Virus record (IMG/VR): IMGVR_UViG_3300011253_000047
Coordinates: 1-20,186 of that record
Source of the DNA: a virus
DNA length: 20,186 bases
Reading direction: 5' to 3' (one strand)
Of this stretch, positions 15,195 to 20,186 are shown one piece after another (position 1 is the stretch's first letter; each line of letters begins with the position of its first letter). The translations under genes were made by a program, and so were the position numbers. The notes beneath the pieces are model-generated. The model saw only the letters and a list, made by a program, of their open reading frames with translations. It had not been told where the DNA came from and made no database searches.

Positions 15195-16637
15195 ATGGCA
15201 AGTTATTTAGATCAGTTAATTCAAGAGTTCAGTATGCCTGATATTGCTGGGCAAGCTGGCATTACTGCTCAACCTCAAGCCGCTGGTAGGTCAGGGCTTG
15301 ATGAGTTGCAGGCGCTTATAAACCAGCAGGAAGAGCTTAGAAAGAGACAGCAATCTGCGATGTCAGACTTTTCTGAACTAGCGTCTAAACGTCCTGAGTC
15401 TCGTCTGCTACAAGAAAATCAAACTATTGGGCAGTTTTTTAAAGACCCATCTGAGGCACAAAGAGCCTTTATGGTTAACTTTGGTTTAAAGCTTGCTGCT
15501 GGAGACTCTACTAGAGACCTATCTTCTCGTCTAGCGGAATCACTTGGGCAAGGCGTAGGCGCTATGCAAGCATCAAGGGCGGCTAATATTAAAGAACAGC
15601 AGGTTCAAGCTAGGTCACAGATAGAGCAGCTAAAACTACAACAAGAAGGCTTGTCTGATCGGTTTACTCAGCGCAGAGCAATGCTTGGTGAAGAGAGAGC
15701 AGTTTCTGCTGAAGAAAGAGCATTAGAAGATCAAGCTATGCAGGCAACCAAACAAAGAGCAGCAGAGAAAAAATTAGACAGAGTTCCTTCAGTCTATTTA
15801 GCTGGCCAGCCTGTGTTTAAAAATTATCAAGGTGAAACTGTATTTATTGACGGAACACCTTTATCTCAAGAGCAGGAAGCAAGAGTTTCTAGGCCAAGAG
15901 CAGAAGGCGGTTCTATTATATTTGATCAAGAAACTGGTCAAATGAGAGTGGCACCAGGAGCAAACAGGTATAGGTCTAAGGCTGATGCTGATTTTGGTCA
16001 AGCGCTAAGAGAAAGCGTAAACGAAGCAGAGCCAGTATTACAATCTTTAGACTCTATGTCTCAATTGCTAGATGAAGGAATAAAAACTGGCAGAGGGACT
16101 GGGCTTCAAAGAGGTTTTGGCTCAGCAGTCGAAGGAGTTGAAAACTTGTTAGGAGTTGATATACCTCAAACTGAAGGAGCTGAGACTCAAGCTCAATTTG
16201 GAGATTTATTTGAGACTTATAGAAAGCGTCAAGGTATAGAAAATCTTAGATCATTTGGTGGTTCTGACACCGAAAGGGAGCTACAAGTAAGCTTAGAAAT
16301 ACAACCAAGTTTAAATTACAGTAACGCAGTAAACCGAGCAATCATAGCAAACAAAAAAGCTGCCGTTAGAGTATTGGCAGAAAAAGAAACATTTTATAAT
16401 AATTGGTATAACAAGTATGGATCTTTTGATGCTCAAGATGAAAGCGGTATGGCTTCTGGGGAGGCTTGGAGAAAATATCAAAGAGATAATTTTAAACAGG
16501 AAGACATTACAGGAATACCATCTGCTGACTTAAAACAATTTAATATGTCGGCAGACTCAAGACTAAAAACTGCAAACAGAAAAAGACTTCTTTCTGACAA
16601 CGAAACTGTGCAAAAAGCCTTAAACGCAATTAGGTAA
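15195..16637 (+). CDS. Putative internal virion protein (480 aa)
   Basis: A 480-residue protein, mostly helical and rich in Gln, Glu, Arg and Ala. Residues 32-70 (LDELQALINQQEELRKRQQS) and 125-190 (IEQLKLQQEGLSDRFTQRRA, ERALEDQAMQATKQRAAEKK) are coiled coils. A central beta part has VYLAGQPVFKNYQGETVFID. The C-terminal part carries RKRQGIENLRSFGGSDTERE, LQVSLEIQPSLNYSNAVNRA and ETFYNNWYNKYGS, a helical unit common in large phage proteins of ejection type. No peptidoglycan hydrolase motif is visible. It lies between the Ala-rich and the 669-residue protein and is probably ejected or tail-lining. Confidence 0.65.
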   Translation: MASYLDQLIQEFSMPDIAGQAGITAQPQAAGRSGLDELQALINQQEELRKRQQSAMSDFSELASKRPESRLLQENQTIGQFFKDPSEAQRAFMVNFGLKLAAGDSTRDLSSRLAESLGQGVGAMQASRAANIKEQQVQARSQIEQLKLQQEGLSDRFTQRRAMLGEERAVSAEERALEDQAMQATKQRAAEKKLDRVPSVYLAGQPVFKNYQGETVFIDGTPLSQEQEARVSRPRAEGGSIIFDQETGQMRVAPGANRYRSKADADFGQALRESVNEAEPVLQSLDSMSQLLDEGIKTGRGTGLQRGFGSAVEGVENLLGVDIPQTEGAETQAQFGDLFETYRKRQGIENLRSFGGSDTERELQVSLEIQPSLNYSNAVNRAIIANKKAAVRVLAEKETFYNNWYNKYGSFDAQDESGMASGEAWRKYQRDNFKQEDITGIPSADLKQFNMSADSRLKTANRKRLLSDNETVQKALNAIR

Positions 16638-16642
16638 ATAAA

Positions 16643-18652
16643 ATGTCTGAGATTGAAAACAAGATGGCTGCTGTTCAGTTGGCAGAATGGATTAACGAAA
16701 ACGAACACTTAAAAGGCACTCAGCAATACAATGATGTTGCTTCTGGTCTAAAAGAATCTGTAGCTTTAGATGTCGAAGAAAAATATCAAGACCTTTTTGC
16801 TAAGCAAGCGCCTGAAGAAACTGGTGCTTTTTCTGACTTCTCCAGGGCTTTTGGAATAAACGCTTTAGAAGTGGGAGCAGGATTAAATCAGATGGCGCTA
16901 GAAGGCGCTTCTAAGTTTGGTATACCCGGTGCTGATGATCTACTTAAAGATTACACAGGCACGATGTCTGAATTTACAAAACAACAAAAAGCTCTTACAG
17001 AAGATAGCCCTGTTGCATCGTTCTTTGGTGACGTTTTATCAGACACAGCTTTACTTGTTGCAAGCCCTACAGGAAAAGCTGATTCAGCAAAAAGCATCTA
17101 TAAAAAAATGGTTGAGTCTGGTGTAGAGCTAGGAGCGCTTGAAGGCGTTAAGTTAGTTGATGAAGATGGCAATAGACTAAGTATTGCAGCAGGAGCTGCC
17201 GCTTTAGGTGGGCTTAGTAGGGGTGCTTTAGAAGGTGTTATAGGTGGATTTAACAAGATTAAAGGCAAAGCCTCAGAAAGAATATCTACAGAGCTTGACG
17301 AGCTTTCTAAGCGCTTTGACGTAGATGTTTCTGTTGGAGATTTAACTCAATCTAAACCTTGGCAATTAACAGAAAACTTACTTGACCGAGTTCCTTTTAT
17401 TGGGACTGGTGACTTTGCACGAAGACAAGGCGAGTCACTAGAACAAGCGGCAAACAAGGTGATTGCTAATTATGGTGTTCCTGAAGACGAGATAAGCAAC
17501 TTCTTGACTGGTGCTGTTAAAAACAAATACAAAAAAGTAAAAGAAGTTTCTGATGCTAATTACGCCAACGTAAGCAAGGCATTAGGCGGTAAAAGTGTTC
17601 AGTATAATAATGCTAACGAAGCGGCGGCAGATTTAATTGAAGAGCTAAGGCCAAATCAAAATACACCAGAAATTAAGAAAATTATGGATGAGGTTAAGCG
17701 ATTTCTTCCAAAAGATTATTTTGGTGAAGATGAAGCTGGAAAGCTTATAAATAGAACTGGCTTAGGTGGGTATGAAAAAAGCTTTGATGATGCTTTTAAT
17801 CAACTTAAAATATACAACAAGTTACGGTATCAAGCTTCTAAGTCTGGCGATGAAAACCTAAGAGAAGTTTATGACACTATGGCTAAGGCCATACAAAGAG
17901 ATGTAGACGAGCTTGCAGACAATGTTGGTGGTGATGCGGCTACTGCTCTAAGCAAGGCTAAGTCTTACTACGCTAAAGAGGTTGCTCCATACACTAAAGG
18001 TCAGTTTCTTAAAATACGCAAGCCAGATGACTTCCCTACATTTAACGCTGACAACATTTACTCTACATTTGTTAAGCCTAACGCAAAAGGAACCAAAAAC
18101 CTACGCAAGCTTACTGACAAGATAGAGCTAGATGATGTTCAGATGTTAAAACAGCAAGTGCTTAGCGATGCTCACACAGCAGCTACGGTCAAAGATGTAT
18201 TTGATCCTTCAGTTTTTGCGTCACAGCTCAAAAAAATGGGTGAGTCTCGCAAGGTAATTTTTAATAAAGCAGAAAACGATGTTCTCGATGGGTACGTTAA
18301 GTTAGCTAATATGCTCCCTAGGGCTAAGCTTTCCTCTAATCAACAAGCGGCAAATATAGAAAGAGTTGCAGGCTCTGTTCCTGGCTTGGCTGCTGGTACG
18401 GCAACTATAGGTGCGGTTGCTGGAGCTTCACCTGCCGTTGTTGGAGGTCTTAGTATTATAGGCGGCATAAAAGGATTATCTTTACTCCTTACTTCTCCAG
18501 CAGGGAAAAAGCTGCTTACTACTGTTAATAAAAATCCAGACAAAGCAGAAACTTTGCTAAGACAAATGAACAAAGAGGTCCTTAATCTTACTAGAACAAA
18601 AGTCGTCCCTGTAGCTTCAGTGCCTAGCGTAAACCTAGAAGACGAAGAATAA
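16643..18652 (+). CDS. Large putative internal virion/ejection protein (669 aa)
   Basis: A 669-residue, mainly helical protein. The N-terminal region has AVQLAEWINENEHLKGTQQY, a short helical unit also seen at the N-terminus of other phage virion proteins. A segment near residue 225 (RFDVDVSVGDLTQSKPWQLT, then RVPFIGTGDFARRQGESLEQ) resembles an unassigned region of internal virion proteins. Residues about 575-625 are hydrophobic with Gly/Ala (LAAGTATIGAVAGASPAVVG, GGIKGLSLLLTSPAGKKLL) and can insert in membrane. It stops directly before the lysis genes and has the size and order of the largest ejected podophage protein. No enzymatic motif was found. Confidence 0.7.
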   Translation: MSEIENKMAAVQLAEWINENEHLKGTQQYNDVASGLKESVALDVEEKYQDLFAKQAPEETGAFSDFSRAFGINALEVGAGLNQMALEGASKFGIPGADDLLKDYTGTMSEFTKQQKALTEDSPVASFFGDVLSDTALLVASPTGKADSAKSIYKKMVESGVELGALEGVKLVDEDGNRLSIAAGAAALGGLSRGALEGVIGGFNKIKGKASERISTELDELSKRFDVDVSVGDLTQSKPWQLTENLLDRVPFIGTGDFARRQGESLEQAANKVIANYGVPEDEISNFLTGAVKNKYKKVKEVSDANYANVSKALGGKSVQYNNANEAAADLIEELRPNQNTPEIKKIMDEVKRFLPKDYFGEDEAGKLINRTGLGGYEKSFDDAFNQLKIYNKLRYQASKSGDENLREVYDTMAKAIQRDVDELADNVGGDAATALSKAKSYYAKEVAPYTKGQFLKIRKPDDFPTFNADNIYSTFVKPNAKGTKNLRKLTDKIELDDVQMLKQQVLSDAHTAATVKDVFDPSVFASQLKKMGESRKVIFNKAENDVLDGYVKLANMLPRAKLSSNQQAANIERVAGSVPGLAAGTATIGAVAGASPAVVGGLSIIGGIKGLSLLLTSPAGKKLLTTVNKNPDKAETLLRQMNKEVLNLTRTKVVPVASVPSVNLEDEE

Positions 18653-19141
18653 ATGTTTGGTTTAATCACCATGCTGTTATCAACGCTTGGAGCCACTGGG
18701 ATGGGTTCCATGCTAAAGATACTAGGTGGTGCAGTACAGAGCCGTAACGAGGCTAAAGAAGCAGAAGCAAAGAGAGAGCTAATACGTGATCTGCAAATGA
18801 AACAAGCAGACATAGAGTTCCAGAAGGCAATATTTGGAGATGCCAGCGATGACCCGGAAGCGACTATATTTACTCGGACTACTCGTAGGATTATTGCTCT
18901 TATCGGGATGCTCAATTTTGCAACCATCTCAATCCTCTGTACAATCTATCCCACAGTCGAACTCATTACATTTATCCCCCCTGAGCAAACCCAAGAAATT
19001 AGTATCTTGTGGGGTCTCTATAAGATGCCAGTCGATCAGGGAATTACAACTTCAATCACAACAGGGCATATCTCCCTTGTCTCGATTACCACTTTGGGCG
19101 CTATAATAGGGTTCTACTTCACACCGGCAGGAAAACGATAA
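18653..19141 (+). CDS. Holin-like membrane protein
   Basis: A 162-residue protein that starts directly after the previous stop and ends with an overlapping stop/start to the endolysin gene. It has a weakly hydrophobic N-terminus (MFGLITMLLSTLGATGMGSM), a coiled coil at about 30-62 (RNEAKEAEAKRELIRDLQMK), two basic residues (78-79) before a membrane helix at about 80-108 (IIALIGMLNFATISILCTIY) and a second one at about 138-158 (GHISLVSITTLGAIIGFYFT). This order of parts in front of a lysozyme gene fits a phage holin or related membrane protein. Codons in its 3' half use many C-ending ATC, CTC and CCC forms, unlike the AT-rich neighbours, which fits a second frame being used (see the nested lipoprotein). 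Confidence 0.7.
   Translation: MFGLITMLLSTLGATGMGSMLKILGGAVQSRNEAKEAEAKRELIRDLQMKQADIEFQKAIFGDASDDPEATIFTRTTRRIIALIGMLNFATISILCTIYPTVELITFIPPEQTQEISILWGLYKMPVDQGITTSITTGHISLVSITTLGAIIGFYFTPAGKR
18849..19106 (+). CDS. Nested lipoprotein frame, candidate Rz1-like outer-membrane spanin
   Basis: An 85-codon frame in the +1 frame relative to the holin-like gene, wholly inside it. The ATG at 18849 has GGAG at 18836-18839, nine bases away. The product starts MTRKRLYLLGLLVGLLLLSG and then C21: a basic n-region, a hydrophobic core and a lipobox LSGC, i.e. a classic signal peptidase II site. The predicted mature part begins CSILQPSQSSVQSIPQSNS and is rich in Ser, Gln and Pro, as Rz1-type spanins often are. 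Rz1 genes lie nested in, or overlap, a lysis gene, usually Rz; here the host frame is not clearly Rz-like. ATG at 18840 and TTG at 18834 are alternative starts. It could also be a chance product of the membrane-coding stretch. Confidence 0.45.
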   Translation: MTRKRLYLLGLLVGLLLLSGCSILQPSQSSVQSIPQSNSLHLSPLSKPKKLVSCGVSIRCQSIRELQLQSQQGISPLSRLPLWAL

Positions 19142-19731
19142 TGGACATTGATTTAGTCAATCAAACTGTAGCGATGATGAACCCTCAAGAGCAGGTTGTC
19201 GAGCAGATAGCACAGCCTTTGATTCTTGCAGCAACTCAACCTAGAGTCTTTTACGGCGCTGATGCAATTGGTGAGGTAGTTAAGCGAGAAGGCGATCTAA
19301 CGCCCCTACAAGCCTCCGTAGTAGTAGAAGAAGGGTTTGTTGATGGCATCTATGAGGATGACGCTGCTGACTCTGGTATCGCTAAGAAGAACGTCAAAAC
19401 AGCAGGTGTTGGTCAGACCGGCAAGTATATTGATATGTCGTTTAAAGAAGCCTTTGACGATAAGCTACAAGAAGCTAAGAAGATGTTCCCTGGCTTTGAC
19501 GACCTAAGCTTAGAAAAGCAAGAAGCGATTATGTCAACTCACTATCGTGGTGACACAAGACTCAAGAGCGGTAAGACTGCTAAATGGGTTAAGTTGTTTA
19601 ATGAAGGCAAGTACGGGAAGGCAGCAACAGAGTTGTTAGACCACAAAGAGTATAAGAAAAGAAAGTCTAATAACCCTAATGACGGTGTAGTAAAAAGACT
19701 AGAAAGAGCCTCTATGAATATTGCTAAGTAG
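19141..19731 (+). CDS. Endolysin, GH24/T4-lysozyme-like muramidase
   Basis: A 196-residue protein with AGGAAA six bases before the start. The segment EGFVDGIYED (64-73) aligns with the T4 lysozyme core EGLRLKIYKD, so E64 and D73 take the roles of E11 and D20. T87 in KTAGVGQTG (86-94) takes the role of T26, with about eight extra residues between D73 and T87. The end part with LFNEGKYGKAATELLDHKEY and GVVKRLERAS matches the C-terminal helices of that family. The first 40 residues are a hydrophobic/Gln-rich extension with no clear signal peptide or SAR helix, so release would need the holin upstream. It would cut the glycan backbone of peptidoglycan. It is also possible that it is a virion-bound lysozyme. 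Confidence 0.8.
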   Translation: MDIDLVNQTVAMMNPQEQVVEQIAQPLILAATQPRVFYGADAIGEVVKREGDLTPLQASVVVEEGFVDGIYEDDAADSGIAKKNVKTAGVGQTGKYIDMSFKEAFDDKLQEAKKMFPGFDDLSLEKQEAIMSTHYRGDTRLKSGKTAKWVKLFNEGKYGKAATELLDHKEYKKRKSNNPNDGVVKRLERASMNIAK

Positions 19732-19864
19732 ACTTCCTTGGCAGAATAGTATTCTTATTCTTCTTAACCTCTGAGTCTTTCTTCTTACGGAAGATTCTAT
19801 CGAAGTTCTCTTTGAACTCCTTACGACTGACTTCCATTGGTCTTGGTTTTGATCCTTTACCCAT
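19724..19864 (-). CDS. Small conserved basic phage protein (46 aa), minus strand
   Basis: On the minus strand an ATG (complement of 19862-19864) opens 46 codons ending at the TAG complementary to 19724-19726. The sequence MGKGSKPRPMEVSRKEFKEN followed by FDRIFRKKK is a pattern that I recognise from very many phages (G-x-G-S-x-x-R-P then F-x-x-x-F-D-x-I-F). It is always a small, unassigned gene. The frame has an in-frame stop upstream with no other start between, so the ATG is secure. Its last 8 bases overlap the end of the endolysin gene on the other strand. It probably belongs to the early or middle transcripts. Confidence 0.8.
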   Translation of the reverse strand: MGKGSKPRPMEVSRKEFKENFDRIFRKKKDSEVKKNKNTILPRKST

Positions 19865-19886
19865 AATAAGTACCGACTGCGGGAAA

Positions 19887-19929
19887 AGCTGGCCGGTGCA
19901 GCTCTGGAGGGATGCCTACCCACTGGCAT
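19887..19929. other. GC-rich island with two perfect inverted repeats
   Basis: Between the two minus-strand genes 32 of the 50 bases at 19871-19920 are G/C, against 13 of 50 at 19931-19980. Two perfect inverted repeats lie in it: AGCTG (19887-19891) with CAGCT (19899-19903) around a 7-base loop, and ATGCC (19912-19916) with GGCAT (19925-19929) around an 8-base loop. In minus-strand RNA the first stem extends to 7 pairs with a G-U. Neither arm has a long T-run. It could be a structured leader of the 46-residue gene, a small RNA or a stop for incoming late transcripts. No tRNA fits. Confidence 0.5.
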
Positions 19930-19951
19930 ATTCTGTTAAACAAAGTATAGA

Positions 19952-20186
19952 CTATAATTCTTCAATTGACTTCACTTTTCTTGGTTCTGGGAACAAATAA
20001 TCTATTTTAGTAGCCCAGTCCGTAGGAATAGCCGTACAGCCACCCCCTTGCGTTATTTCTTCTTCAGTCATACATCTAGCGGCAGAAGTCATTAAGACAA
20101 TAGTATCATCGTTATGTTCTACTAGCCAACCTACGGTATAACATATAGCCATAGGTGTTTTCTTGCAGTCTTCTATGTCTAGCCAA
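19952..20186 (-). CDS. Small unassigned phage protein, 5' partial at the right edge, minus strand
   Basis: A minus-strand frame ends at the TAG complementary to 19952-19954 and stays open to the window edge (first full codon TGG at 20185). An ATG at 20152 is possible but has no ribosome binding site, and the residues before it (WLDIEDCKKTP) look like coding, so the true start is probably outside. The visible part has CYTVGWLVEHNDDTIVLMTS and GGGCTAIPTDWATKIDYL. The pattern V-G-W-L-V-x-x-x-D-D-x-I-V-L followed by a late I-P-x-x-x-I/T is one I know from small, unassigned proteins of aquatic phages. It is probably an early gene. Confidence 0.78.
   Translation of the reverse strand, partial: WLDIEDCKKTPMAICYTVGWLVEHNDDTIVLMTSAARCMTEEEITQGGGCTAIPTDWATKIDYLFPEPRKVKSIEEL

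Noticed and set aside
18340-18927. 195-codon minus-strand frame
   Set aside because: It lies opposite the end of the 669-residue gene and the start of the holin-like gene; composition is that of an antisense shadow.
19699-19929. 76-codon minus-strand frame across the GC-rich island and the 46-residue gene
   Set aside because: It overlaps, in another frame, the recognisable MGKGSKPRP-type gene, lacks a good ribosome binding site and has an Arg/Ser-rich random look.
19861-19960. Possible tRNA in the GC-rich stretch
   Set aside because: No T-loop GGTTC-A-CC box, no 7-base acceptor pairing and no anticodon arm could be placed.
19812-20000. 62-codon plus-strand frame opposite the two minus-strand genes
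   Set aside because: It runs antisense to two recognisable small genes and resembles no protein I know. The stretch around 19870-19935 does read well as protein, so it is only weakly rejected.
1-20186. CRISPR arrays, insertion sequences, integrase, attachment sites, toxin or anti-phage defence genes
   Set aside because: No spaced direct repeats, transposase or recombinase motifs or defence-type domains were found on either strand.

Overview
The window is about 20 kb of the late (virion and lysis) region of a tailed double-stranded DNA phage, best described as a short-tailed (podovirus-like) phage with an SU10/P22-like head. The moderate-to-low GC content and the family types (a set of small Lys-rich proteins behind the capsid gene, a spike whose N-terminus resembles those of marine phages, a two-helix holin-like protein) suggest an uncultured aquatic, probably marine, phage of a Gram-negative bacterium. 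The host cannot be fixed from this sequence. No integrase, repressor, transposon, CRISPR array, tRNA or rRNA was seen.

Layout, + strand. 1-256: C-terminal end of an unidentified beta-rich protein. 256-4089: packaging genes (small terminase, large terminase, portal) joined by TAATG stop/start overlaps or longer overlaps. 4061-6634: two small unknown proteins, scaffold, SU10-type major capsid protein, then a hairpin terminator with a UUCG loop. 6692-7760: five small genes, four of them very Lys/Arg-rich. 7760-12778: head-tail adaptor, pectate-lyase-fold tail spike, a 703-residue nozzle/tail protein and a small coiled-coil protein. 12796-18652: a GNAT-like small protein and five Ala/Gly/Gln-rich proteins in the position where podophages keep ejected internal virion proteins. 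18653-19731: lysis genes (holin-like membrane protein, GH24/T4-lysozyme-like endolysin). Genes are packed with almost no gaps and most have a purine-rich ribosome binding site, so they probably form one or a few late transcripts.

At 19724 the coding strand switches. Two small minus-strand genes follow, the second running off the right edge; they probably mark the end of an oppositely transcribed early/middle region. Between them lies a short GC-rich island with two perfect inverted repeats.

Most of the window is conventional phage virion machinery. The least expected signals are: (1) an 85-codon frame nested in the holin-like gene with a textbook lipoprotein signal peptide (MTRKR, hydrophobic core, LSGC) and a well-placed GGAG, which looks like an Rz1-type outer-membrane spanin; (2) the GC-rich hairpin island at 19871-19929; (3) a run of four consecutive tiny Lys-rich proteins just after the capsid terminator; (4) two adhesin-like beta modules that seem to be inserted in the nozzle protein. 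All assignments rest on reading the sequence and remembered family features; no search was run.
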